Assembly: GCA_001839685.1 (NCBI GenBank)
Contig: MLAK01001230.1
Coordinates: 1 to 26,131 of the forward strand
Source: Tritrichomonas foetus
Taxonomy: Eukaryota > Parabasalia > Tritrichomonadida > Tritrichomonadidae
DNA length: 26,131 nucleotides
Reading direction: 5' to 3'
Shown here: positions 7,821 through 17,220 of the stretch, piece after piece
Layout of the letters: each line of letters starts with the position of its first letter
Position numbering within the stretch: the first letter of the stretch is position 1
The notes under the pieces: model-generated
The model's database searches: none
What the model was told of the DNA's origin: nothing
The model's input: only the letters and a program-made list of their open reading frames with translations
Position numbers and translations under genes: made by a program

Positions 7821-10800
7821 ATGGAGCTTAAAGAAGAGATAAAAATTCCAGAGGAAATTTCGATTTTTATCAACCGCGATAAAAACACTTATGCATTTTA
7901 CGATATGATCAGTCCGCTTTCAAATCCTTTGGATTTCCAAAATTCGTATATCAAAGTTAACGAGACTTCAGACCTTGTCACAATCAGCGAAGAACAGCCT
8001 TTCCCAAGTATTTTGATTAACGCAATCACGCCGTTTACAACACGCGTATTTTTCGGGACACTTCCGGCAATTGATAAATTTTACTGTATAGTCGATAATT
8101 CAGTTTATTTCTGGTCTACTAATTCAAAAAGCCAAGAAGTTGATTATTACGTCGAGGAAAAACATTCGATTATATCATTTGTTTCGTCAGGCATCAAAAA
8201 TTCAAAAGTTTTCAAAGATGAAGTCACGGCGGTTATTATTTATGGTGGCGATGATTTCTTAAGAATTGTTCCAGTGACCGAAAAAGTTGTTGGCTTTGAT
8301 TCGTCAGTTTTTGTAAACCTTTCAATTATTCCGATGTGCTCACATACCACTGATACTGGGATTATTTTTATTGGTGCTGATGATGGTGATATTTACCGTG
8401 TGAAATATGATTTTTTAAACGATTCCTCAACTCAATGTACTGTAAAAGTTGAAAATATGACACGAAAAACATTTTTACAGAAAATTAAACAATTATTACA
8501 ATTCACTTCACCAATTCTTCAACTTGCTTATGATGAAGAATCACAAATACTTGCTACCCTTGATCGAAAATCATTAATTTACTTTTACAAAGTTACTAAT
8601 GATACTCTATTATTTCTCTCCAAATTTGATCCAACGGCTTTTGATGGATTATATAATAACATTTTAGTATCAATTCAATCAATTCCTAAGAATTTTGATA
8701 GTACACATAAATTTGTTGCTTATTATACAGATGGAGCACGCTTATGTTTTTCTGTTGATAGTTTCATAAATATAGTATCACCATCAGTTTTTAGGTATCC
8801 ACCTCCTTTCCTTCCTGGAGATGCCTTCTTCATGGGAACTAACTCTATTTCTCATTGTATCTTCGTTTGTGAAAAATCTATTGTTGTCACTAAAGAAAAT
8901 CATAAAATTAATGAAAATGATGGAAACGTTCAAGAATTATATTGTATTATTCCTTTTGATTGTGATTTACTATCTCTTTCAAATAAATTGCCAAATATTC
9001 CACCAACCAAATTAGTTAATCATCCTTTATTTTGGCAGCATATTTTTTCACCACAACCTTCATTCTTAATTTCAGTTGATGGAACTAGAATTCTGAATTT
9101 TCGGCCTTCTTATGAAAAACTGGCAGTTTTCATCAATGATGAAGAGAATATAATCTCGAAAGAAATATATGATTTAGCTAAAGATAATATCGACGAATTT
9201 TTTGCATCAGCACTCTTATTGGCAACAAAGCAACCAAACAAAAAAGAAAAGTGTCTTTTATTGATAATGACGTTAGCTCAACAAAATGAAGAAGTTCAAA
9301 TAGCTCAAACTAATAATAATAATCTTCATTTTGCTAGTTCTGGGTTTTTAATTCGACTTTCTAGGATTTTAGCAGGCATTTGGTCACAACCAATATTCAA
9401 AGAAAAAAATGAAGATTTATTTGAAATAAATGAAAGATATAAAAAGTCACAACTTAATCATTACAAAGAAATAATGGCATTAAAGAAATTATGTGATGAT
9501 TATTTTATACTTCTAAGGAAATCTAGTGTTAAAAAACCACTAGATTTTGATCGATTTCCACTCTTGTCAAATTATATGGTTAGCCTTTCAAACACCATTC
9601 GATTTCTTAATATAATTGAGAAAGTGGATAATAAAGTTTTAACGAAAGCGTTAAAAGAAATAGATTTGAAATATAGAAATAGATTAATAACTACTGAATT
9701 TGGATGTACATCTCGTTTTGCACAACCTTTATTTGATTCCTTACATGAACTTTGTATGAAAATTTATGAAAAAGTGCCGCAATCTACAATTTTTGATGAA
9801 ATTGAAACAGAATGTCCTGAATTCTTTGATAAATCTGATATTATTGTTTTCAATTCAATTAAAATCATTATGCAAGAAGATATATTTGATAATGATATTT
9901 TGAATAAGGCACTTGATGGACTAATTCTGAAAATTTCTCGACCAATGAACATTGAAAACATTTGTCATTATTTCAAAGAGAAAAATTTCATTAATGGAAT
10001 TTTCAAATTATGTATGGCAAAAGCAGAAAATGTAGATCCGACACATTTAGCCCATCAATGGTTCCATCATGGACGATCGACACTAAACTCACCTGGACAA
10101 AAAGAATTTGATGAAAGATATAAGTTTTATGATATAATTTTTAGATTTGTTGAAGAAGCTCATCTTGATTTGATTTTACAAACTGATGATGAATTATTCC
10201 ATATTTGCTTTTACTATTATCTTCTTGAGAATAATCAACTAAAGAGAGCTGTTTCCAAAACCACCCCTTATTTGAAAACATTTCTCGAACTTGAAGCTCC
10301 ACACCTTTTATGGAGATATTTGGCTTCTCATCAAGATTACAATAAAGCTGCAATTAATTTATGGAACTATTTAAATAATGATAATGATTTAGAATTACGC
10401 AAAAGAATTAAGTATCTCAAAATTTGTAGACGGTATTCATTTTCGAATAGTTTATTAAAACAAAAAATCATTAATACTTTGAAACTTGCATTAATTCAAA
10501 ATGAGCTTTTAGAAAGAACTAATAATAAAGATGATTACGGTTATTATTTGCTTGATGCCCGTGATCTTTTTATTGAACTTGCTGGCCATCAGAGCTGGGA
10601 CTTGTTACTTCGTGAATTATCATTCGAGCCTGTAAATTCTGAGAAGAAATTTGTTGTTTCGCAGATTTGGCAAAATTATTTTAAGCAAACTTTGTCAGAT
10701 TTGAGACTTCAAACCACTACTTTTCTAATTAAAGATCTTTTCACACATTTATGTGAAGATAAGAATGATAATGATGTAATTGACTTATCCATAATTATAC

Positions 10801-11102
10801 CATTTCTCGAAGAATATAAATATGATAGAAATTCCCCATCACATTATGGAATTAAGTTATTGAAATCTGTTGGATTTAATATTGATTCCTTATGTGATGT
10901 TTATATTAGTATATTAGAAGATAAATACATAACAGATGATGTTAGATGTGATTTGATTGATGTAGTTTCATTTGCCATAACTTGTAATGCACGCCCAGAC
11001 AAAAATAAAATCATAAAAATGAATGAATGGCTCACTGAACATGGAAAATCATATCCAAACTTCGAAAAAGTAACTCGAACACTTCGTTTGTATTTAATGT
11101 AA
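7821..11102 (+). CDS. NUP155: Nuclear pore inner-ring nucleoporin, Nup155/Nup170 family
   Basis: 1093 residues. The N-terminal ~430 residues form a beta-propeller with Nup155 hallmarks: FGTLPAIDKFYCIVDNSVYFW followed by an aromatic/acidic strand; TGIIFIGADDGDIYRVKY (human: GRIFLGGKDGCLYEVAY); LLQFTSPILQLAYDEESQILAT (human: PILQIAIDNSRNILYT); and TDGARLCFS then a PPPFLPG loop. The rest, about 440-1093, is an all-helical solenoid, as in the family. It would scaffold the inner ring of the nuclear pore complex at the nuclear envelope. It is shorter than human Nup155 (about 1390). The codons are strongly AT-biased. The stop overlaps TAAA and a T54 tract begins 27 nt later. Confidence 0.85.
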   Translation: MELKEEIKIPEEISIFINRDKNTYAFYDMISPLSNPLDFQNSYIKVNETSDLVTISEEQPFPSILINAITPFTTRVFFGTLPAIDKFYCIVDNSVYFWSTNSKSQEVDYYVEEKHSIISFVSSGIKNSKVFKDEVTAVIIYGGDDFLRIVPVTEKVVGFDSSVFVNLSIIPMCSHTTDTGIIFIGADDGDIYRVKYDFLNDSSTQCTVKVENMTRKTFLQKIKQLLQFTSPILQLAYDEESQILATLDRKSLIYFYKVTNDTLLFLSKFDPTAFDGLYNNILVSIQSIPKNFDSTHKFVAYYTDGARLCFSVDSFINIVSPSVFRYPPPFLPGDAFFMGTNSISHCIFVCEKSIVVTKENHKINENDGNVQELYCIIPFDCDLLSLSNKLPNIPPTKLVNHPLFWQHIFSPQPSFLISVDGTRILNFRPSYEKLAVFINDEENIISKEIYDLAKDNIDEFFASALLLATKQPNKKEKCLLLIMTLAQQNEEVQIAQTNNNNLHFASSGFLIRLSRILAGIWSQPIFKEKNEDLFEINERYKKSQLNHYKEIMALKKLCDDYFILLRKSSVKKPLDFDRFPLLSNYMVSLSNTIRFLNIIEKVDNKVLTKALKEIDLKYRNRLITTEFGCTSRFAQPLFDSLHELCMKIYEKVPQSTIFDEIETECPEFFDKSDIIVFNSIKIIMQEDIFDNDILNKALDGLILKISRPMNIENICHYFKEKNFINGIFKLCMAKAENVDPTHLAHQWFHHGRSTLNSPGQKEFDERYKFYDIIFRFVEEAHLDLILQTDDELFHICFYYYLLENNQLKRAVSKTTPYLKTFLELEAPHLLWRYLASHQDYNKAAINLWNYLNNDNDLELRKRIKYLKICRRYSFSNSLLKQKIINTLKLALIQNELLERTNNKDDYGYYLLDARDLFIELAGHQSWDLLLRELSFEPVNSEKKFVVSQIWQNYFKQTLSDLRLQTTTFLIKDLFTHLCEDKNDNDVIDLSIIIPFLEEYKYDRNSPSHYGIKLLKSVGFNIDSLCDVYISILEDKYITDDVRCDLIDVVSFAITCNARPDKNKIIKMNEWLTEHGKSYPNFEKVTRTLRLYLM

Positions 11103-11126
11103 ATGCATATATAATATTCATTTAAT

Positions 11127-11185
<59 letters not shown>

Positions 11186-11549
11186 GTTAGGAAAAGTCAT
11201 CACAGGATGAAGAAGTGTCAAGGGAACTTTGTAAAATTCTGCCAATGATTATGATTCACAATGGAAAATGCTGTGGAATTTGACAGAAATCTGAGTTCTT
11301 ACTCAAAACTCTTCATAAATGATATGATACAGACTTATATAGATTTATTAATTTGCCAATAACATGAAATTAAACACAAATATGAAAAATAAGTTCATTA
11401 ATGACTAAATGATGTGACTAATCAAGTTGCAATGACTTTTTTAAAAACTTATTAATTAAATACAATCGAAATGTAGATTTTGGTAAAATAATATATCTCC
11501 TCCATTCTTGAAGAATACATAACAATTATCATTTCATGAAAAAATAACA
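11103..11549. other. Gene-free stretch with long poly-T tract
   Basis: Apart from the T54 run this 447-base stretch shows no coding region, no conserved motif and no convincing inverted repeat. It connects the nucleoporin gene to the decayed surface-protein sequence. Confidence 0.5.
11129..11182 (+). repeat. Uninterrupted T54 homopolymer
   Basis: 54 consecutive T bases, 27 nt after the Nup155 stop codon. By far the longest homopolymer in the window. Read on the minus strand it is an A54 tract, as left by a retroposed polyadenylated transcript, but no source gene can be read from the bases on its 5' side on that strand. The length may be imprecise in the assembly. Confidence 0.9.
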
Positions 11550-12418
11550 ATTCAAGATACATGGTATTATCGTGTATATCAGAATCCTAGTCAATTTTAT
11601 ATGTTGTTATATAGTAATTATACTGCTCTAAATGAAATTAAAATAAGGAGCATAAATACACAAGGAGTACTGAACAGAATGATTCTTACATCATTTTCTA
11701 GTGGTAATAGCTTATTTTCTTCTGTTGACCTAACAAGACAAACTGCAGGAAATCAAGATTTAAATTATGATAAGGCCGAGCGATTTGATGAAAAACTTCT
11801 TCAACAATATCCAGTTGTGTCAAAATAAATTTACAATTGTATCAGTTGTTCGTCAACCATTAGGATCCTAAATCCAACAAAGCAAATCAAGTTAAAAATG
11901 ATGGAAATCCCATATTTTACACAAACATTTGTTATAATCTTGATGAGGACCGAATTCTGTCTTTATTTCTTTACAATTCTATTAATTATGCAGTACAAAT
12001 GAGTTTCAATGTTAAAGAAGTGGATTTTAAATCAAATGAATAAACTTGACACGTCAAATAATATTAAAATTTTGGAACTCAGAGGAATCAAAGATTTTGT
12101 CAAAGGTGCTGAAGTTTCTGTAGCAGGTCATAATTATGACTTTTCTAGAAATTCCAGATGCTTCAAATGGAGATATTGATGCTTCAACAGGAGATGAGAT
12201 CCTTCAAATGATGACAATATTTTTGCAGATGATTAATCAATTTGAAATTAAATGATCCTTCAAATGATGAAAATAATAATAATTAACCAAAATAATTCCG
12301 CAGTTATTGCAGGCAGAGTTGTTGCAGTTTTAGTCGTTCTTGTTATTGTTTCAGTCTTTTAGTGTATTTCCTTGTAATTTTGAAGAAAAAAGAACAATCA
12401 ACATCGAGCAGCATGTAA
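11550..12418 (+). pseudogene. Decayed type I membrane surface-protein gene
   Basis: The plus strand carries fragments of one membrane protein in shifting frames. An opening fragment runs to a stop at 11826-11828. IKDFVKGAEVSVAGHNYDF lies near 12090. An acidic stalk of repeats (DASNGD, DASTGDE, DPSNDD, DPSNDE) covers about 12150-12280, in part encoded by a 17-nt direct repeat (12198-12214 and 12254-12270). A transmembrane helix (SAVIAGRVVAVLVVLVIVSV, about 12297-12356) is followed by a one-base shift and a short basic/serine tail (VYFLVILKKKEQSTSSSM, stop at 12416-12418). Acidic stalk, single TM and short Lys/Ser tail are typical of trichomonad surface proteins such as the BspA-like families, but the ectodomain is too eroded to name. 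At least three frame changes make a functional gene unlikely. Confidence 0.65.
12198..12270 (+). repeat. 17-nt direct repeat in the decayed stalk
   Basis: GATCCTTCAAATGATGA occurs exactly at 12198-12214 and 12254-12270. Both copies encode DPSND when read in the stalk frame, so this is a remnant of a tandem acidic protein repeat. Confidence 0.75.
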
Positions 12419-12651
12419 GGTGGAAATGAATAAGTTAATATAAAGATATAATTACTTTTACAATTTAACATCCATAATGAAATTATCATTATGTAATTTC
12501 ATCAGACTAAATAATTTTCTTCAATCAATATCCCTGTTGAGAAAAAATCTTCTGAAAAATGATTTTTAAAAAAAAAATAAAATTCAATAACAAAACTCAG
12601 GGAAAAGATTATGAAAAAGAGTTCACAATCAATTTTAGTAAAATTATTACA

Positions 12652-13263
12652 ATGAAAAATACGAATAAAAATCATGTCTACACACTTGGTGAGACAGCAG
12701 TGGCACTTATAAAAGGATTCATGGATCGTGTTCAATATATTGATGCAATATTTTCAGATACCAAAACCATCACACGAAATTTAAACAATGCCCAAAAGAG
12801 CATTGATGAATTTAATGGAAAGCTGAAGTTATATGAAAACCAATTTGAAACGATGAATCATTTACTGGAAGAATTACAAAATCAACAAAAATTTCTCGAA
12901 GAAAGACTTGCGCTTGTGTGTTCAACCCCAACAGAGATCTCAGAAACTAACTCACAATTTCTAATGTATTGTAAGATGAAAAAAGTTCAATACTCGCTCG
13001 AACAGATTAAAAAGATAGCAATTTATATTTATAATAAAAACAAATCATTAGAAAAACTCACCCGCAATATAAAACGAAAGAAAAATGAAATGATCAACTG
13101 GCTTGATCGACAGTGGGATGAAGTTGCTCCAATAATCGATCAATACATCGAAGAAGCTTTATCAGAGTCAGAGGACACATCAAAAGACACAAAAAACTCA
13201 GAAAACATAGAAAATTCAGAAAACACAGAAAAAAGTTCATCAGAAAGTGAATCAGACTGGTAA
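12652..13263 (+). CDS. Uncharacterised coiled-coil protein with acidic tail
   Basis: 203 residues from the ATG at 12652 (MKNTNKNHVYTLGE). The frame is also open from an ATG at 12559, adding 31 basic, low-complexity residues that look less like protein. About residues 35-165 are helical and coiled-coil-like (NLNNAQKSIDEFNGKLKLYE, HLLEELQNQQKFLEERLAL, then KKVQYSLEQIKK and LEKLTRNIKRKKNEM). The C-terminus is a Ser/Glu/Asn repeat built on NSEN[IT]E, ending ESDW. I recognise no family. The gene lies directly after the decayed surface-protein gene. TAAG follows the last codon and not TAAA. Confidence 0.6.
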   Translation: MKNTNKNHVYTLGETAVALIKGFMDRVQYIDAIFSDTKTITRNLNNAQKSIDEFNGKLKLYENQFETMNHLLEELQNQQKFLEERLALVCSTPTEISETNSQFLMYCKMKKVQYSLEQIKKIAIYIYNKNKSLEKLTRNIKRKKNEMINWLDRQWDEVAPIIDQYIEEALSESEDTSKDTKNSENIENSENTEKSSSESESDW

Positions 13264-13879
13264 GATGATTACATGAATATTTCTATTTGTAAACAATATC
13301 TGCTCTTCGAAGAAAGGATTATTTATTTCCGGTTTTTATTTTGATGAATATACAAATTTTGATTATCTACCATTACAAAAATTACCATTTGACGAATGAA
13401 ATTTGTATACGAAATTACGCAAAAAAGACGAATGGATGGGAGATGTTGATGTGTATGAAGTGCGTCGGAAATGAGGTGGCCAATTTAATGAGGAGATTTT
13501 CACAAAGAGTTGAAATAATGAATGCTTTTTTTTTAAAGAAAAATAGAACCGTCCTTGTTAACCGAAAAACAACGAAGAATCTCGGTGATGTTGGAGGCAA
13601 GTGTCGGAAGACTTTCTGGCTTTTTTGATAGTCAAGCAAGCGTGGGAGTCCTCCATTTTATCTCTGGCCGACCCAAAAAGTGTCATTTATTCAATTTCTT
13701 TTATCGGCCTCAAGTCATCAGTTCAGATTTAACCTCAATGCTAATCTAAACTTTTTAAGAGACTCATATATTTTCAAAGAATCCGAAATAAATCTAAACG
13801 GAAGCATTTATTAAAACGATAGGTATTTAAAAAGTTATTATTTTGAAAATTTTCCAAAATCATTTCTCAATCAGAACAA
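13264..13879. other. Unassigned intergenic stretch, partly GC-richer
   Basis: No gene is confidently supported. The open frames here are short, begin at TTG or deep inside, and resemble no family; the longest with an ATG (13344-13628, 94 residues) is basic and Cys-containing but unrecognised. From about 13570 to 13725 the sequence is GC-richer than its surroundings and has nested short complementarities: TGATG/CATCA (13586-13590/13716-13720), GAGGC/GCCTC (13594-13598/13707-13711) and GTCGG/CCGAC (13603-13607/13668-13672). It may be a second structured RNA, but the support is weak. Confidence 0.35.
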
Positions 13880-14737
13880 ATGATGAGAACTAAGAAGGCC
13901 AGATCACCAAGAAGATTACCACTTCCTATTGATGACATAAAGACAAAGATTGGCAGTCAGCAGAAACTTGTCGGTCAACCTGAAAAAAATGAAAATCGTA
14001 ATTCCAAACTCCCCGAAAATATTCCTCCTCCAATTAACCAAATAAACGAAAATGAACCAAATAAACGAAATCAAAACAATTTAACCAAAAGCATCAATTG
14101 GAAAAATAAGCAAACGTTTCCAGAAGCAAATTCGCAAGCCAACATGAAAGGAAACCCAACTGTTTCTTACGAAGACATTGCCAATCAAGCGCAGCAACTT
14201 CTCGATAAGCTAAACAATGACAATCTAAACGCGCCAAAACATCCATCAAATCCGAGAAGGAAAAATGGCCCAATGCATTTAATACAAATGAGCGACCTTC
14301 AGAAATGCATCAATGAAAGCAAACAGCAACAAAAGAATGAAGACAAGTCTCAAATTCAACAAACTGAAGAACCAAATTCCAATTTCAAGGCAACAAAAAT
14401 TGATGAAGAGTGGATATCTCTTGCTAGAAATCCAGCTCATAATGATAATGGCATTTTCAATCTTAACAGCCAGTATCAAAATAATATGATTTCAAATCCA
14501 CCTCTCTCCAAGAACATGAAGTTTTTGAATAATAGTGTTATCAATTTTAGTAAGCCACAGCCTCAGTCAACATTTCAATCACCAGTCAGGCAATCCCAGC
14601 CTGGATTGAGATTCATTGAAATGAAAGATTTAGATAAGAAAAGGCTTGATACAGCTTCTGAAATGGTTTATCCAAATGGGCGTCATGAATACTTACCAAG
14701 ATCCAATCTTCTTCAAGCTGAAGAGAAAAAATGTTAA
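13880..14737 (+). CDS. Uncharacterised disordered Asn/Gln-rich protein with an internal repeat
   Basis: 285 residues starting MMRT (either ATG is possible). The N-terminus is basic (KKARSPRRLPLPIDD). Most of the chain is low-complexity, rich in Asn, Gln, Lys and Pro, with no membrane segment or signal peptide. One helical patch, EDIANQAQQLLDKL, is at about 98-111. A 12-residue motif occurs twice: PMHLIQMSDLQK (131-142) and GLRFIEMKDLDK (242-253), sharing an I-x-M-x-D-L core, so it may be a short binding motif in duplicate. TCAATCAGAACAA precedes the ATG and could include an initiator. The stop overlaps TAAA. No function is assigned. Confidence 0.65.
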   Translation: MMRTKKARSPRRLPLPIDDIKTKIGSQQKLVGQPEKNENRNSKLPENIPPPINQINENEPNKRNQNNLTKSINWKNKQTFPEANSQANMKGNPTVSYEDIANQAQQLLDKLNNDNLNAPKHPSNPRRKNGPMHLIQMSDLQKCINESKQQQKNEDKSQIQQTEEPNSNFKATKIDEEWISLARNPAHNDNGIFNLNSQYQNNMISNPPLSKNMKFLNNSVINFSKPQPQSTFQSPVRQSQPGLRFIEMKDLDKKRLDTASEMVYPNGRHEYLPRSNLLQAEEKKC

Positions 14738-15209
14738 ATTCTATTAATTTTGCAATAATAACATCATAAAAAAATCGATTTTAAATTCTAATTCTTGTTC
14801 CAACCAATTTCATCATCAATGCAGATATTTATATTCATCTATTTCATTGTTGTAACTTCATGAAGTTAACAGAGAAATCACTGGGCAGTTATAGGTCAAA
14901 CAAATTGATAAATATGGTGAATTATATAATTACACCTTCTTGATGAATGGAGTTTGGTTTTTAGAAACTTAAAATGGATAAATGTGATGTGACTTTTCGG
15001 GCCACTTGGACTCATAAATATTTACCCCAAAAGAAATATTAATATGAAATGATTTGTAAACAGAGGGAATTAGTCTCTCAGCATTATTAGACTTTTCTAT
15101 AATATGGTATGTTATACAGAATATATTTTTTCTTTTTATAAACAAAAGGATTTTTAATTGATTGACATTTTATTAAAAAAAATAAATAAAAATAGATAAA
15201 ACAAAGCGC
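14738..15209. other. Convergent spacer with a 16-nt perfect palindrome
   Basis: This 472-base spacer lies between convergent genes, so it should hold both 3' ends. TAACTTCATGAAGTTA (14853-14868) is a perfect 16-nt palindrome about 115 nt after the upstream stop. No coding region is supported. Confidence 0.5.
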
Positions 15210-15932
15210 TTATTTGGCCTGATTGTCTGACCACAAAAGAATATTGTCGCGCAAGAGTTGAAGAATCATCGTCGCTTCAGAATATGAATTATCACTATTT
15301 TCTTCGATCAGCGGTGTGCATTCGCTGTATGTTTTCTGTGCAAGATCCAAGGCCGCTTCTGTGTCTCCTAAAATTTCCTGCAAAAAAACTGAATAATTCA
15401 ATATCAAGCCGAGCGATGCAGGTTTAAACGGCCGCAGTTCAGTCTTCGCTATGTCAAGTGCTGATTCATAACATTTCTTTGCTTCTTCTGCATATTCTTT
15501 CCTCTTGTCGTCTGTTCTTGCTTCGCACATATATCGATAATAATCTGCAAGCAATTTTGAGTAAAAAATTCTGGCCTCTGCATCCTGCGTGACTGGAAGA
15601 AGTTTTTCGTTAATCATGTTGATGAGTTCATTACAGCTTTTCTCTAAATCATCGATAATTGTCTGTCGAATTATTTTGATCTGTTCAATGCGATGTTGAG
15701 TTGCTACGCCTTCTTCGTGTTGGCTGATAGCGGATAAAATTCTTAGGCCATTTCGATGAACTGAAATAACGCTTTTATATGAAGCGGATAAAAGATTTCT
15801 TTCCTCGGACGTGAGTTGTGGATTCAAATCTACAACATGGTTCATCAATTCGACTGTGTCTGCCCGACGATCAGTTTGATCAAGGATCTGGGCCATATAA
15901 AGTGAGAGTTCTCTATCATTATGATTCGACAT
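15210..15932 (-). CDS. 14-3-3 protein
   Basis: 240 residues, the usual 14-3-3 length, all-helical. Phosphopeptide-pocket residues are present: Lys53, Arg60 (aligned with human zeta Lys49 and Arg56), Arg133-Tyr134 in DYYRYMCE (Arg127-Tyr128), Asn179 in LILNYSVF (Asn173), and Trp in the last-helix LLRDNILLW. The segment LLSASYKSVISVHRNGLRIL corresponds to the family signature but differs from the common GARR form. It would act as a dimeric cytosolic adaptor binding phosphoserine/threonine proteins, plausibly including AGC-kinase substrates (general family knowledge). The ATG is only 3 nt from the shared upstream element, implying a very short leader or an element overlapping the transcription start. 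C-ending codons are frequent. Confidence 0.95.
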   Translation of the reverse strand: MSNHNDRELSLYMAQILDQTDRRADTVELMNHVVDLNPQLTSEERNLLSASYKSVISVHRNGLRILSAISQHEEGVATQHRIEQIKIIRQTIIDDLEKSCNELINMINEKLLPVTQDAEARIFYSKLLADYYRYMCEARTDDKRKEYAEEAKKCYESALDIAKTELRPFKPASLGLILNYSVFLQEILGDTEAALDLAQKTYSECTPLIEENSDNSYSEATMILQLLRDNILLWSDNQAK

Positions 15933-16581
15933 TACTTTTATAAAAAAGTGTCACTTTTCTCATCAGCAGATAAATCGAGTTTTTCTCCCATAAATGTGAT
16001 TTAAGATATATTATCATGTATATAGATGTTATATGAAGAAAATTTATGGTTTTCAAATTTACGAATGAAGATAAAATAGAATCTTAATGGTTGATGTAAA
16101 AGTTTGAATTTTCAGAAATTTTGAATGAATGATGAATTCATGAAAAACTTATCATTATCCTGTCCAATGTATTAATTATAGGTGATTTATGATAAAATTA
16201 TGATTTATGAACAGTAAATATTACTGAAGAATACTATTTCTAACATTATGAATGATTGATCTACATTGGCAAACTTACAAATTGAAAAACTACTTAATTA
16301 TTCAGAGAAATTCAAATCACCATGAAAAATTCACTTTATTTCTGGTCATGAATAGAAAAAGCCAAAACTTTTTGATACGAAGAAGACGTCATTTTATGCA
16401 ATAAACTTTTTCTAAGATTTCATCGTATTCTGAAATGGATATGAAACCAACAATCATATTGAAATTGTTTACCCATGAAAAAGGAAATGAGATAAAATCA
16501 AAAAATCAGGTCAAAGATTGAAGAACAAATAAAAAATTTATTTGAAGGGCAAAAATAAATAAAATAATAATATTAATTATA
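15933..16581. other. Intergenic spacer between Rab and 14-3-3 genes
   Basis: Both flanking genes are on the minus strand, so these 649 bases hold the 14-3-3 promoter (15936-15958) and the Rab 3' flank. Beyond that element I see only AT-rich DNA with frequent short repeats of ATGAA/TTCAT type and no gene. Confidence 0.5.
15936..15958 (-). promoter_or_regulatory. 23-nt element upstream of 14-3-3 (copy A)
   Basis: On the minus strand: AAAAGTGACAC (15958-15948), five bases, then TATAAAA (15942-15936), ending 3 nt before the ATG. The same two blocks with the same 5-nt spacing precede the Rab gene. TATAAAA is too close to the ATG to act as a conventional TATA box, so the whole unit is more likely an initiator-region element. 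Confidence 0.65.
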
Positions 16582-17220
16582 TTATTTGCAGCATCCACCT
16601 TTCGATTTCTTTTCTGATTTATCACTTTCAGTAACATTTACTGTTCGTGGCTCCTTTACTTTTTCGCGCTTGTCCTCCTTGTGAGCTTCCGCCTCCTTCT
16701 TTGTTTCTTGCAGACTTTCGTATAGCTGCTTGGCGACGGTGTCGAAAAGCGCCTCGACATTTGTTCCGTCTTTGGCTGATGTTTTGATCATCTCTATATT
16801 GTGGTCGGCTGCCCAATTGTACACTTCGTTGAAATCGACCTCGGATTGAAGATCGCTTTTATTTGCGGCGAGAACGATTCTGAGATTCTGAACGTGTGCG
16901 TTTAAATAGTCGTACCAATCCTTGACGTGCTCGAACGATTCGATTTTAGACTGATCGAATACAATAACAGCTGCTTGTGATCCCTTCGCATAGATTGGAA
17001 CGAGATTTCGAAAATTATCTTGCCCAGCAGTATCCCAGACATTCATGATGAGAGGTGTGTTATTGTAGGACGTGTCGACGCGTGTTGATGTCGCGCCAAG
17101 GGTTGATGTGGTTGCTTCGTCGAGGTGTAGAAATCGGTGAATGATTGATGTCTTACCAACTGTAGAGTCACCAACAAAGACGACTTTGAAAGAAGGCGCG
17201 TTTTCTTCTGATGCAAGCAT
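16582..17220 (-). CDS. Rab-family small GTPase
   Basis: 212 residues with the full GTPase motif set: P-loop GDSTVGKT (17-24), effector-loop Thr40 in TLGAT, WDTAGQD (62-68) with catalytic Gln67, NKSD (120-123) and TSAK (147-150). A charged hypervariable region (about 170-205, Lys/Glu-rich) leads to GGCCK. The paired cysteines mark a geranylgeranylated Rab of vesicle trafficking, although one residue (Lys212) follows the CC pair. The sequence is nearest to the Rab5/21/22-type endocytic group by general look, which is only a guess. The gene carries the same 23-nt upstream element as the neighbouring 14-3-3 gene and is among the GC-richer coding regions in the window. Confidence 0.95.
   Translation of the reverse strand: MLASEENAPSFKVVFVGDSTVGKTSIIHRFLHLDEATTSTLGATSTRVDTSYNNTPLIMNVWDTAGQDNFRNLVPIYAKGSQAAVIVFDQSKIESFEHVKDWYDYLNAHVQNLRIVLAANKSDLQSEVDFNEVYNWAADHNIEMIKTSAKDGTNVEALFDTVAKQLYESLQETKKEAEAHKEDKREKVKEPRTVNVTESDKSEKKSKGGCCK

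Noticed and set aside
12477..12502. 9-bp inverted repeat ATGAAATTA/TAATTTCAT
   Set aside because: Fully AT-rich apart from one pair and isolated; expected by chance in such sequence.
12559..12651. N-terminal extension of the coiled-coil gene from the ATG at 12559
   Set aside because: The 31 added residues are poly-Lys/Asn-like and translate an A-rich leader; the ATG at 12652 begins a more protein-like sequence. Not excluded.
13555..13749. 64-residue plus-strand frame in the GC-richer patch
   Set aside because: It begins at TTG, overlaps other equally poor frames and shows no domain-like sequence.
15936..15942. TATAAAA as a classical TATA box for the 14-3-3 gene
   Set aside because: It ends 3 nt before the ATG, leaving no room for a normal TATA-to-start distance and leader; treated as part of a joint element.
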